Source: Sympetrum striolatum
Taxonomy: Eukaryota > Arthropoda > Insecta > Odonata > Libellulidae
Reading direction: 5' to 3'
Length of the DNA: 64,000 nucleotides
Assembly (NCBI GenBank): GCA_947579665.1
Contig: OX388349.1
Coordinates: 69,506,841-69,570,840 of the forward strand
The stretch's first letter is position 1; every line of letters begins with the position of its first letter. This document shows positions 1 to 11,984 of the stretch, in pieces. A program made the position numbers and the translations under genes. Below the pieces are notes generated by a model, which was not told the DNA's origin, did not search any database, and worked only from the letters and a program-made list of their open reading frames with translations.

Positions 1-3000
1 ATTATATTTATTCAGTTTTACGACCACCAACATCAAATCCCATATAAATGGATTCCCGCGAGATTCTACGGTAAATTGATGAGTTACCTATTGTGAATTA
101 GGGCAGCAAATTTATATTTTGAGTCGAACACTCACTCCCCAAACATTAAAGTCGTATCGATCTATTATTGACTAATTGCTCTGTTTAACAAACATAAACC
201 TGAGGTACTTCCCACTGGGATGAATAACTAATTATGAAATATGTTTCTCTTACATCTATAGTTGACGTAGTACAATAGAAAATATACTTTTATCAGATAT
301 TCCACTCGAGCACACAAAACATTTATTCCAACCTCACTACATGATTTTTAGCTCATGCTGTTTTTGCCTTTCTCATTCTTTAAGAGAAAACAGCAAAAAT
401 TTTAAACTAGTAACCTGGAAATTTTGTTTCAAAATATGTGAATCCCCGAATTCAACTAGAGTTATAGTTACAAGTCTTAAATATACGACTTAGTTTGGGC
501 ATTAAAGAAAAAAGATAAAGTTTTACCATGAGGTAAAAGCAAATAGTAAATTTAACTAAAGTTTCCTGAATAAAAATTAATCAAAATTTCTCTTAAATGT
601 AACAAGAACTTGAGAGGCTTTTCGTCTATCATAATATTACACGAGAAAAGATAAATGTTTTCTCATAATTTGCTATTCATCCGTTTAGTTCCGAGCAGAA
701 TTGATTATCACAGATTCACTCGTAATAATGATGTATATTTGTAGGATTGAGCAATAAACCGTTTCTACAATTTTGACAGAATCTTAATCGATTATTGTAA
801 AATTAAGAAACTAAAAAAATCGGTACGTACGTTGAATAGGTAGGAAACGATTCTCATTTTATCAAGATTGAGTTGATTAGGGGTTTCTTCGAGTGCTGAA
901 TTCAAAACCATTTTCAATTCTATATTCCAAAAACTACTTCTGTCTATGGAACCTCCTTCACTCTGCTTCTTGGAAATGATTTTTCGCTAACAAGCCTCGT
1001 TATTGAGTGCAACGAGTGTGACCGCTTGCCGAGATTTCACGATTGAAAGGAATCCTGGGAATAAAGTGGCACAATGTGGGGAAATGGAGGTGAATAATGA
1101 AGCAGATTCGGAATTTAAAGAGGTGGATGGTGGTGGTGAACGTAGCAGAAGCTTTTTTGGAAGATTTGGAAGATTTTTCCATTCTAAAAATTCCGTTTTT
1201 ACTTTTGACAGGCACGTGTTTTTCTGAAGTAAGAATAAAAAATCGGAAGCACTTAAATTATTTTTTTTAAAGCTTTGCCAAATCAATACAATTTCTAGAC
1301 CTATCAGCCTTAATACAAATCATAAGGGTTGGATACAAGCAGATTACACAATTTAATAATATCAAACTCGCCCTAGCAAAAGAGGCATATTAATATCATT
1401 ATCTCAAAAAACAGCTGATTTCCGCGGCATTCTAGAGTGCCTTGAACAAGCTCATTATGCACCGCATGCTTTTCGAAAATAATATGTCCCTGAAACGAAA
1501 TGCTTTATATTCAGAACAAAATTTTATTTTCATACAAAATATTTCACAAATGTCATAAAACTTTTCATTTAAACATGATTTATTCATTATAATATTACTT
1601 ATTTTTCACTAATTCACTTCGAATCATTAATTATTTTAATATTCAACACATATATCTCATTCATTCCTTGCATTGACAATACTAACACTACAATTAAAGT
1701 TTACATAAAACACTTAATTATTATTATTAGTTTTCTGTCAAATGTTTTTTCATTTGCAGGAAAAGGATTGGAAACTTATTCAGAAAACGCATTCACATGG
1801 AAACTGATTTAGCGTGAAGATCATTCATGTTAATTTCACAGCAAACTATTCACTCTTATTTATTCGTACCTGCATGACAATTAAAGGGATGATATTTTGC
1901 CTTTACCTTAAGGAGTTTAAAATAAGAAAATAGAGAAAAATTATACATTGATCCAATGTTTCTAATATCAAAGATTTTCCTCCTGAATCGCTGTTTTTTA
2001 TCGTAAATTGGCAATAAGTACAACTTTGGCGTATGCAAAACCATGAGGTTGGAATTCAGAGCAAGAATACGAGTAGGAATGAAAGTGGAAGAGACCATTG
2101 AGGGAGAAAGACATTCAATTGGATTGATAGGAGGGAATCGAGAAGGATATTTGATCATGTGCTCGGAATAACAAACAAGAGAGAGGTCACCGCCTGAGGA
2201 GATCAGATTGAAATTCACACTAACAGTATCCCATATTCCTCTGCGAGAACAATGTCACATTGACGTAGTGCTTTCAGATTGAATTGCAAATGAATACGAT
2301 TCTTGGAGCATCAATTACATTCGGCTCTCTATAATTCAACTATAAAGAGGAAAGATGACAGCGACATATTTCACTTTAGAACCTATAACTTACGAGAGAC
2401 ATTGAGAGAAAGAAGTTTTTCTTCGAAAGATGAATGATGGGAATGGGAGATGGAAAAAATTATTAAAGTTTGAAGGAACGAAGCGAAATGGAGTTGCAGG
2501 ATTGGTGCCGAATGCAAAATTTGCAAGCAGTTAAAAGGGAATGAAAAATTTCGAAAATATGGCATGTGTGGATAATTTGGCATCTCTTTATTATCAGAAA
2601 TAAATACCTACAAAACTTCTAATATTACTACTAACATCATTATTTTAGGTGTCAATCACCCTACCACCAACTCAGTATTTTAGATTCAAATCCACTATTT
2701 GAAAGTAGCAAAATTTAAGAAATACCTAAGTAAACTGAAATGATTTATTTAAATAACTCTTGAACTATAATTATCCATTGTATTACTCTCTACCTCAACA
2801 TAAATTTTAGTTGAGATATTTAATAATGCATACGTTTGTGAGCGTGCATCTTAGGATACGGAATATTTTTTATAAACATACACATTCTTAATTATCTTTA
2901 ATACATGTCAAGAGCGATTTCAGATCATTCAATACTAATTTTGATTCAGGGTTACATGTTCTTAAAAGGGAAATAAAACGCACTCTTCTGGTCATTTTTT

Positions 3001-3957
3001 CCTCTTCTTCCTCTCAAAATTAGGAGATTGATGTAATAAGTACACCGGTACATACCGATACTGATTATGTTCTCAATTCATGTTTGCAGTTTAAATTTAA
3101 TTCGAGACGAGAAATTTAACAAATGTTCGCTTGCAAAAATATCGCAGTAGGTCATATAGAAACGGCAGGTATGTACAGAAGGACAAACGGTCGAGATTTC
3201 AAGACAAGTGGCTCTTCTGCATAGAATTGCATTTTTTCAACTCTTACTTTCTTCTGCTATACTTCTTCCCACTTATGCCATTGGCTTTGATTCTCTTAAT
3301 CGAAATTCCTAAGGCGTCCTTTTCGAATCCCATGAGACGAATAAGATGGAATGATAAAGGAAACTATCGAAAGACGAACGTGTATCGCGTAACTTTTCTA
3401 TTTTCTCACAAATGCGTTTGTTTCGTTTTCTTTATTGGACAAAAACAACAAGAACTCCCTTACTTTCTCCTTTCGGTTGTAAAATCAAGGTAAGTTCCGC
3501 TTTACTCGGAAACAATGCAAGCGAAGCAGTGAAAAAAAGCTTAAAGAGGAGTGAAAAATTCGGGAGTCAAATGCTGAATCACTGAAATAACCGATTAATT
3601 TTATTATTCACGTGATAAGGATTGAAATCCATCATCAATAATTTAATAATATTTAAATTCTAAACGTAATTAATAGCACTCATTGGTATATTAGTGTGAT
3701 TAATACATAGTACTAGGGGAAACAGTGTTGCTCAATGTTTATTTGTTAAGAAGTTGTATGCTTGCAATCTGCTCGTTATTTTTACGATGAAAACGGAAAA
3801 TTAACATATTTTATTATTTAAAAATAAAACTGTTTTATTTTTAAATAATAAAATTTATTTCATTCTCCTCAATGTCAAGCGCCTAAAAAGCCAGATTAGC
3901 TATTCATAAATTTAGTAATTACCTTGGTAGTTTAAAGTCAACAGGATATTGAAATAT
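1..3957. other. Gene-poor AT-rich stretch
   Basis: I see no gene here that I can support. Reading frames are short, often start at TTG or GTG, and are interrupted by AT-rich DNA. Two spots are slightly unusual. Positions 1064-1190 read as an open acidic stretch without a convincing donor in frame. Positions 3101-3489 are open and end at a perfect donor-like AAG|GTAAGT, but the predicted protein has no recognisable composition or motif. Both could be chance. Confidence 0.5.
3808..3854. repeat. Perfect 47-bp AT-rich palindrome
   Basis: Two 23-nt arms (3808-3830 and 3832-3854) are exact reverse complements around a single central T. The arms are A/T except for the terminal C/G pair at the centre. 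It could extrude as a cruciform or mark the centre of an old inverted duplication. No coding or RNA role is visible. Confidence 0.9.
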
Positions 3958-3958
3958 A

Positions 3959-5838
3959 TCTATAATACTAAAATCCGTCCGTTAGTACGTCGCATATATA
4001 GGTGTCCGAACTGCGTGTCCGAATTTGATCAAATTTGGTCCACGTGTTCCTCAGAACCCGACGCTGCCCATAAAAATAAAATTTATTCGCCAATTCTGCT
4101 GGGTCCAAACCAGGATGACTAGGATAGATTTCCATAAGGTTTGCTCTTAAATATAATTTTTATCGCATTCAAGGTTTGTTTCTTTTGCAAAATTAAATTA
4201 GTAACCAAAGTCGTAGCAAGTCGAGATATGCATCAAAAGAAAGGAAATTGAATGAATACTGTTATTCAAGTCGTGGAATATTGATTTTAATTCAAATTTA
4301 CGAGAAAAGCGATGAAATAAACGAAAACTCCCGGGAGAAATTGAGTTTCTAAACAAAAACTTACCCTGGACAACCAAGGTGATTGTTGGATCAAAACTGT
4401 TTCACTGGTAGAACACGTATTGCAGATCAATTCGATAGATGGCAGTACGATATTTTAAAGCGTCATTAGCAACCTAACGCTATTCATATAATCGTAAACA
4501 TTTTATGTTAGACTTTTATTGCAAGAGTAAAAATATAGTAGAAATCTATTAAACGAAACACTTCTACTAGGAAATTAATTATTCAGGTGTTTATTGTGTA
4601 AGTAGCAAATGAGGGAGCCTTTTTGAGAACTCTAGCATTATTATACAATGATATTTACTTCAATGTAGATACTTACGAATGAAGGTTTTGTTACTAATGC
4701 ATTTAGGATGAATGAAAAATGTCTACTTTCAAATTTTTTAAACATTTTGGGGTAATTTTTTCATCTTATATGGAGAGAAAGTCATTAAATACTGTTCGTT
4801 CATCAAGTCATTCTATTAAATTGCAATATACCGTGACGAGCCTCTTGGACATATGTACGAAAATTTAAAATAATTCGAATTTTGTTGATGAAGAGTCTAT
4901 AGCAACTAAGTTTTATTTATGACTACGTAATTACTAACCGTCGTTTTCGGTAAATTAATGAGTTTTATAGTTGTGGGCTGCTTGAAATTTATTTCTCTCG
5001 ATCAATTCTACTGGTTGCGTATAAAGATCCTGGTAAGTTGCGGATGTTTTGAATATAATCTTCTGAATTAAGTATTAAATTTAATCTATTTGTATTGATG
5101 TATATGTAGCGATTGACGAAAATGGAGTTAGCGAAGAACGTAAAGATTTCTCAGATTCGGTGGATGTAATCCTTCAGGAGTTGAACGGCGAGTTGTAAAG
5201 TTGTAGCAAATCTCCAACATCGTATAACTGTCCAAGAAGGTAAATCAGTTTAGTTTTGTTACATGCAGAATGCAAACATTGAAATATACATTGTTTTTTT
5301 GAGTGCTTCCACTCCATATTCATGTTCTATCCATTTGTTATTGGTGTTTAATCTTTGTTTCTATTTTAGCATTGCGATTGCTTTTGTGTTCCGTGTTTAT
5401 GTTACACATTTTAAGATTGAGATACGAGTCGGCTCCATACTAAATTTACTTTCCATATAGAATATTTATCGTTGGTTATTTGAGTGAAATGTAATTTATT
5501 TCTGTCATTTATGTTTAATATTTGATTCATTTGTCCCCCTCTATCTGTCTGAAAATACCTCTATAAACGTGGTACTGCTTATCCTAATGTGATCTTAGAA
5601 TATATTTTTATATTGTCTTGGTTGAAGAAATTTTTCATTCAAGTATATGGGATTGAAAATTTAGTTGATGCGGCTTTAAAGACTTCATTGTAACTTAAAT
5701 TTCTTGGTTTAACGGATTGAAGACTATGGTATTTGCTATTTTTCATCAATTATGAAGCATGTGTTACGATTTAGGTTGTTGCACTGGTATTTATGAAATT
5801 TAATATCCCCGTTTAGAATCAACGGGTACTTCTGCTAG
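3959..5838 (+). mobile_element. Non-autonomous Helitron candidate
   Basis: The left end begins TCTATAATAC directly after an A. The right end is CTAG (5835-5838) directly before a T, which matches Helitron insertion between A and T. A 6-bp hairpin (CCCGTT 5808-5813, AACGGG 5821-5826, 7-nt loop) sits 8 nt before the CTAG, as expected of Helitron 3' ends. The 1.9-kb interior shows no Rep or helicase reading frame, so the copy is non-autonomous. It contains a short open segment at 5112-5198 that could be a captured exon. The ends and hairpin are seen directly. Family membership is inferred, and a second copy would be needed to confirm the ends. Confidence 0.65.
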
Positions 5839-6529
5839 TTCTAACTAAAATTTCAAAGTGCATCTGTTAATATCGGTGTCCAAGTAAACAAATATTCAAT
5901 CGCTGAAGTAGTACCCAAAAATTTTACATTTATAAGCTAAAACCTTAAATTTCAGTAAAAAGTGAAGGATATACGGAATTAAATGATAAAATTAAAAACT
6001 TTTTTTACTTTCATTTATCAAAAGTTAACAATTTAAATCTATACCACGAGCGTACGCAATTATACAATACAAAAAAAGAAACCTCTGCACTATATCCTAT
6101 GCTTTTCTTATTGGAGTAAACATTGGTAAAACAATGTTTTCGTAGGGGCTCCCGGGGATTTTTAATGTACTTTGCACGATTGATTTCTGCCATCGAAAAA
6201 CCCTTGCATACAAATTTTCAAAGTAATTGCTTCAAGCCGTTTATAAGAAAGATGTGAATTACAAACAAACAACGATTGCATGCTCAATATAATATGATAA
6301 GTGTAAATGCGGATTGCCTATTTAATATTTTGAAGACAACTGCGAAAATAAGTTTTCGTTGAAGAAGTTATTCGGGCTGATTTTAAACAGTGCCGCTTGA
6401 ATTGGCACTTCGAGAGGATTTTCCTGAAAAGAACCCGAAACAAACAAATACTCAATGATGCTTAGTTTTAAAGATCTTTGTAAAAAAATCAATTTCTAAC
6501 AAGAGCCAAAGCGTAGGTATTATTCTCAG

Positions 6530-6602
6530 GCTGAACCGGCTGAACGTCGAGAACATCGCCAACGACATCCAGCGGCGGGAGGTAGAACCATCAATAGCAG
6601 GC
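6530..6602 (+). CDS. Candidate isolated internal exon (73 nt)
   Basis: A GC-rich island in AT-rich DNA, bounded by TTCTCAG on the left and GTAAGT on the right. Read as G plus 24 codons it is fully open: LNRLNVENIANDIQRREVE followed by five more residues. The first 17 codons are strongly GC-ending (CTG AAC CGG CTG AAC GTC GAG), unlike the surroundings. It would enter in phase 2 and leave in phase 0. I do not recognise the protein and found no partner exon in the window, so it would belong to a gene with large introns or be a relic. Splice-like borders and codon bias are seen. That it is transcribed is inference. Confidence 0.4.
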
Positions 6603-7739
6603 GTAAGTTACGAACTTCCCCAATGATGTATAACTGAATTAAATTGACGCAATTCAATATGTACGTAGTCACGTGATGCATCTCATGCGCCAAAACGCAC
6701 ATCCTTTGGGATTTATACAGTGTTTCAATAATTAACCGTACCGTTTTAATAAAACAAGTCCAAACGAGTACTATACGACACAATGCAACCGCAGAAGCGG
6801 CTAAATAAAATTCCTAACGTTCCTAGGTATTTCTCTAATTATACTATTTCTTTTTTACTTGGTCATCCGCGTTGGTTTGGACATATTCATGAGCTCCATG
6901 CAATCAAACGCATGAAGAAGCTTCAAAATGAGAGAAGTGTTCAGAAAGATTTTAAGTACCAGATAACTAACGCTAGGTAAAAAAATCTCTTTCATTCAAA
7001 CCTTCTTACATAACAGCAAATGAAGGATGAATGGAGATTAAAATAAAAGGAGAAAGATGGTACATACAGTAAAAAGATATTTTATAATCAATGTATGGTC
7101 ACGACTATAATGGGCACATGTACGATATACTTAGATAATTTCAAGACATTTAAAAACTCTCTTCTTGGAGTTTGTTTTTATTCTTACCACGCAAACATAT
7201 TCTGAATACTATTGGTTTTTTGAGCCTAAAGTAATTCATGTATGTAAGTTATTAAATCAGTTCCATTAAATATTCGGCATAAGACTTTTACCAAGTCATT
7301 CGCTCCTCTAGCATTCAAGCATAGACAGTCATATAATAGTCTATAATGATGTACAATAATATAATTTAACTCTCAAACAACAATAAATTTAAATTCATTA
7401 ATAAGGGTGCTTACTTTAGTTAAGCAGTGAAAATTAATAATTTCTATTTAAAATGAATCAGTCAACAAAGGGAGCGCTGTCAATGTACTTTTTTAAAACG
7501 TATTATGACCTGAGTTGTGAGCACACTACGTTTACAGTAAGAATAAACATCTTTATGGTAAATTTCCATCAATTAATTTTCCGTAACAACGACATTTTGT
7601 TACGCGTAAATAGACCCAGACATACTTACACAAATGCAAAATGAAGGAGATTTTTGGTACTTTTTCCACCATATCTCTCCCGATTCTGCGAATTTTATAC
7701 TTACACAAAGTTATTTAAATGCACAATTTGGCTGGACAA

Positions 7740-8105
7740 TTGACAATTCAAGGTGGATGGAGCTAAGTTTAGGAGAGGATCTCTGATGAATCGTACAGAG
7801 GGACAAAGGAAAAAACGCACGGTGGTGGAAAGGAAATCAGATGAGTTTCGGTGAGAGGGGAGGGGGAAGATGGCACCCATGGGAGTCGTTCGTGTCAAAG
7901 CCCTCCAACTGCCGCAATCCCTACGAGACCAAGCATCTATCAACTTCTCCACCAATCACGACAGAGAGCCTCCTTATCACGCCTACGATTGCTTCATCTT
8001 TCTTCCTCTCAATTTCTCATTCCCTTCATTCCGCCCTTCTCTGGAATACGTTTTCTTTTGTCCCCATCACTCTCTGCCTCTCAATTTCTATATTTCTGCA
8101 CGGTA
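7740..8105. other. Purine-to-pyrimidine strand switch
   Basis: Positions 7740-7875 are purine-rich on the + strand (runs of GAGAGG, GGGGGAAGA) and 7880-8100 turn pyrimidine-rich (TTCTTCCTCTC, TCTCTGCCTCTC). Three overlapping frames are open through it because the low-complexity composition lacks stops, not because of coding. It may be regulatory or simply low-complexity DNA. Confidence 0.4.
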
Positions 8106-8599
8106 AAGAGTGATTTCTGTATAACGAGGATAATTGAGCATTGAAAAATGTTTGTTTATTTTTATAAAACTAAGTACTGACTGAATGATTGCAGATGGAA
8201 TCCCCGGTATGGACTGATGTTTTTGTATTCTGTATAGTACTGAATGATCTTATGCCTAAACTTGACACATTATGATTAAGCTGTATTATATGATTTTTAT
8301 AGTGAAACTCACATTTTTGTAAAGAAGGGGAAAATTTAGTAGAAAGGAATTATAACATGATATAATGAACATCAATTGCAAATATTAAAATACTTAAAAA
8401 CAACTTCGTGTGCTCCTGAAATTAATGCTATCGGTATAGCATAATAATCATTTCATACCATATAATTTAATTTCATCGTAATCATATTCATGGGAAAGAG
8501 TTAATGACAGAAAATTCGTGTTAGATAATTTTCAAGATTATAGAGTATTACTGCGTAGTACTATTACTTCCCTAACGACGAATGATTCTCACTTTCTTC

Positions 8600-8733
8600 C
8601 TGAGATTTTCATGAAAATTTTGTGGAGATGAAAAGAGTCAAATGATAAAATAGTGTAACAGAATTCGAGCCAATTGGCCTTTAGCAGCAATAATTAATTG
8701 AGAATTTATTAATGGAGTATAGGCAACTCCACA
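8600..8733. repeat. Divergent copy of the 17.9-kb foldback arm
   Basis: Shares ordered blocks with 17885-18020: GAAAATTTTGTGG, then a degenerate middle, then GCAATAATTAATT, then TATAGGCAAC. This makes it an older dispersed member of the repeat that forms the inverted pair at 17839-18240. No coding content. Confidence 0.45.
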
Positions 8734-10019
8734 AAACATATATTTAATATTTATTTACTTATTCATAATCTATTTCAAATATTCATATACTGCGATGCTA
8801 TAATTTTCAGTTGAACACATGAACAATTACTGTAAAATCGAATGTACAACCAAAATATGAACAGTGAAAGAAGTTTTGAAAATAATTAAAAAGTATATTT
8901 AAAATATTTAAAATACAGTTTTACAACAAAATTATTTATATGTTAGATTACTGTTATGGAAATTTATTCAAAAATTCAGTTAAGAATGAGGTAAGTGTCA
9001 GTCTCAAAAGGTTTAAGAAAAAAGATAGGGAATTCGGATGGAAAGCAAGTCGATATAAATAAGATCGCTGCCTAAGGGAGAATCTACATGTAAAGGGTTG
9101 GAAAAGTAGAGTAAACCTGGTTGAACTGGGTGAAACGTGAAATTAATACTGTGACACTAATTCGGGAGAATCAATATGGGAATTTAAATTATTGTGTATG
9201 AAAGAAAGATCTAATTTCACCAAGAATTCATTACGAGATCATAGGAAAAGGTATTTTAACCTAATATGTAGGAAATAGCCAACTGGTCTTATATTCTTAT
9301 AGGTGAAATTTAAACAATGCAATTAGTTTTTTCTCCTCAAAGGATTTCGTATATGCGAGGTGATGTGTAGATTATAATAAGAAGTATGATAAGCTCAGGC
9401 CGAAATGAAATAGCATATTACATACAAATTAAAATAAGTTACATTTAGTAACTGAAAATCAACATCTCCTAAGACGATTCTTATCATCAAACTTCCTCGA
9501 TTAAAATATGCACACAATCAAATATTGCGATTTGAATCTACACCATCTGCAAGTTACCCATTACACAAAATATCTTGCCATCAATTAACGATATTATACG
9601 CTTTATTACGATAACTTAAATGACCAACTTAAGGATAATTCAGTAAAAATAAGAATTGGAAATAGATAGATGATGTATGAATGTACAAAGACGTTATGCC
9701 TAACCGCTATATATTCATGAAGTGAACAGTCTAATTGCAGGTACATAAAAGTAAAATGAAAGATTACCGCATATAAAAAACGTGAGAAATATTTACGAGA
9801 TTTTACCAAGAAATAACATATATATTATCATGTTGAGAGCATTTAAGCAGTGTCACTATTATGGAAATATTGGAAAAAAATTTATTGCAAGAAGAATTTT
9901 ATATATACTATAAATATCGACATTCACCAGCCGTAGGTATAAATAAATATTGTGAACCTTTACTTGGTGGAATTTCATGAAAGAACTTTTTATGTAAGAG
10001 TAAAAATAGTGAAACGTTT

Positions 10020-10135
10020 ACAAATTCCACAAACAGAACCATAAAAAGAGGTCAGAACCATCCTCAGAATATAGGTAAGGTTCCTACCAGAGGTTCTGAT
10101 GATGGTGCCCGTTCGTCGAAACCGGTACACCTCTT
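10020..10135 (-). repeat. MITE copy, truncated at one end
   Basis: Begins AAATTCCACAAACAGAA and follows the reverse complement of the element at 42343-42469 through AAAGAGGTCAGAACC and a TCGTCGAAA block. The opposite terminal repeat is missing. A third, more diverged copy starts near 41665. Confidence 0.6.
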
Positions 10136-10208
10136 TAAAAGAATTATCTACTGATTTTGCCATTAAAAGTTTTTACCACCAGTATGTATCCATACCACAT
10201 CCATCTAC

Positions 10209-10211
<3 letters not shown>

Positions 10212-10265
<54 letters not shown>
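10212..10265. repeat. (TA)n microsatellite
   Basis: About 27 uninterrupted TA dinucleotides, about 210 bp upstream of the A1 promoter. The inverted duplicate upstream of A3 lacks this expansion, so it arose or expanded after that duplication. Confidence 0.95.
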
Positions 10266-10268
<3 letters not shown>

Positions 10269-10474
10269 AAATAAAAAAAAATTCTGCTAGATCATTTGAT
10301 ACGAATATACAAGTGGGCTGCATCAAAGTCCGCACTCGGAGAATCATACACGGAAAACTTGGCGCTCTCTCTGCGGAAATAGAACACTTGCGGAATTCAG
10401 GGTGTATTGCATCCCCTAAGTCGACGAACGATAAAGACGATCCGAGGGTCATCCCGAACTAGTCCACGTCCGGA

Positions 10475-10509
10475 TATAATAGCAAGCTTTGGAGAGTAGG
10501 AATTCAGTC
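10475..10509 (+). promoter_or_regulatory. Core promoter of A1 (TATA plus Inr)
   Basis: TATAAT at 10475-10480 and TCAGTC at 10504-10509. The TATA T and the Inr A are 31 nt apart, the standard arthropod spacing. The same pair with 30-31 nt spacing occurs before A2 and A3, which supports a real start site. The inferred 5' leader is only about 25 nt. Confidence 0.75.
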
Positions 10510-10530
10510 TTTGAACACACAACTAGCGAA

Positions 10531-11121
10531 ATGGTGACCGAAACTAGACACCTCCTCTTCGCATCTATTTTACTGGTCGTCCGCATCAGCGACGCGGCCA
10601 AGTTGGTGCATTTGCAGCTTCACTCCGTCAGAGACAACTCTTCGTTGCCGCTCACCGAGGAGCAGGAGAGCAGCTTCTTGTCGAAGATTCCGAGGTCCAG
10701 AGGGAATTTCATTTACTGCACGGACACCGTTTATCCGAACGACATACTCTGCGAGGTTAGCGATGCCCTCGACTTTGAAGGCAATCCACGGGATGAGATC
10801 CGTGCTCTTTTGGAGTACGCCCACCCCTCGGTGAGGGGGGAAGCTTGCGAGGTGAATTTCAAATCTGTCAATACCTCCTCGACACTCACGCTCCTGTATG
10901 ACGGTGTGGAGTGTCACCAAGGCAGCCCGCCGCTTCCGATGACTAGGATGGGCTACGTGACGTCGATCCGCCTCTTCGCCCTCAAGGATGACGATTCTCC
11001 TCATATCCTCCTCAAAACATACGTGAATGCGGGGAGTGTCAGATGGAGGGACAAGGGGTCTTCCGAGGCGCCGCTGATAAGGTTCCGTTTAGAGACCAAT
11101 TGGGATGACAACGTTCTGTGA
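10531..11121 (+). CDS. A1: secreted four-cysteine family protein, subtype A
   Basis: Intact single-exon gene of 196 aa. Its family is unknown to me and no function is assigned. Residues 1-23 form a signal peptide with a hydrophobic core (LLFASILLVV) and likely cleavage after DAA. Mature cysteines are 63, 74, 106 and 128. The hallmark CTDTVYPNDILC spans 63-74, YAHPSVRGEAC ends at 106, and PMTRMGYVTS lies near 136-145. Possible N-glycosylation sites are N36-SS and N114-TS. The ATG was chosen because it lies just after the TATA/Inr pair and directly before the signal peptide; upstream in-frame codons have no ATG. It is GC-richer than its flanks. It differs from A3 by only H158Q, T189A and D193E. 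An extracellular disulfide-bonded role is inference. Confidence 0.85.
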   Translation: MVTETRHLLFASILLVVRISDAAKLVHLQLHSVRDNSSLPLTEEQESSFLSKIPRSRGNFIYCTDTVYPNDILCEVSDALDFEGNPRDEIRALLEYAHPSVRGEACEVNFKSVNTSSTLTLLYDGVECHQGSPPLPMTRMGYVTSIRLFALKDDDSPHILLKTYVNAGSVRWRDKGSSEAPLIRFRLETNWDDNVL

Positions 11122-11984
11122 AGGCGAAGAAGGGATTGCGCCTCTAAAAACAGTTTTTGACCTGTATGTGTCGACGCCTTTGCGAGGCATTAAAAATACT
11201 TCGTGAACTACAAAGTTTTGTGATTTCGTTTCCTATTCATTTAAATATTTCAGAATATTCCAGAAATGAATTTTTATTGATTTAAATCATAGCTGCTTCA
11301 TGCCATTCAATTTACGTGAGATTAGAATACTCGGATTTATTATTTCGAATCTGTTCATGAAAAGCAAAATAGAATAAATGTTAAGGTATTTAGGCAAACA
11401 ATAAAGGAATCAAATATTTTAATGAGTTGATACCTTTAATCCATAGTATGATAAAAATGTTCAATGCAGAATCCAATATTTATTTATAGCCAAGAGTTAG
11501 GGAACAGATTTTAGGAAATCTCTGAAATTTAATATGCAATATTTTCTCTTAATGATTGAATTGCAATGATTTCTAACAAAATCACCCGTAATTTTTATAC
11601 AGTCAGTTAATATTATTTCACAAATACTCTGAAAAAAGTTTGCTAAATCCATTGACGAATTCTATTTATATTCAATTACGGAAATTACTCATGCTAGTAA
11701 TGAATCAAATGAGTAATGAATAGAGTGCTGATATTGAGCTAATTCCGTTATGCTTGTATTCCGAAATGTAGGATATTAGTTTTAAACGACACGTAATGAT
11801 GAAAAAGATTAAAAACATTATATTACAAAGAGATATGTAATGTGTCTTTTGAAGCTTTATTTCATTACATCCAAAGTTTTAATTCATAGCTATAATAAAC
11901 TTAAGTCAGTAGATAAAAGGATTTCCGAATTCCATGTCATTAATAAAACAAAATTTTTACCATAATTTCTCTCGAATCCCACCC

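Larger units (their letters stand above)
5839..9480. other. Intergenic, mostly featureless
   Basis: AT-rich DNA with no supported complete gene. It includes one candidate exon (6530-6602), a strand-asymmetric purine/pyrimidine block (7740-8105) and a divergent repeat copy (8600-8733), listed separately. Other open frames are short and not conserved elsewhere in the window. Confidence 0.5.
9480..11460. repeat. Inverted segmental duplicate of 40430-42310
   Basis: Gene A1 and both its flanks match the reverse complement of the region around gene A3. The upstream stretch at 9482-9620 (TTATCATCAAACTTCCTC, then ATCAATTAACGATATTATA) corresponds to 42170-42310 inverted, and the downstream stretch at 11121-11460 corresponds to 40430-40720 inverted. 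The coding parts differ by three residues while flanks carry indels and unshared repeats. The same A3 region is present again in the second 15-kb copy. Confidence 0.75.

Noticed and set aside
3131..3493. 120-codon frame ending at a donor-like GTAAGT
   Set aside because: It starts with TTG, has random-looking composition and no recognisable exon partner; mentioned only as weak.
7841..8144. Three overlapping open frames of 78-97 codons
   Set aside because: Low-complexity purine/pyrimidine DNA without stops; no conserved or recognisable protein and no promoter.
10144..10462. About 100-codon open frames on both strands with IYIYIY runs
   Set aside because: They come from the (TA)n tract upstream of A1.
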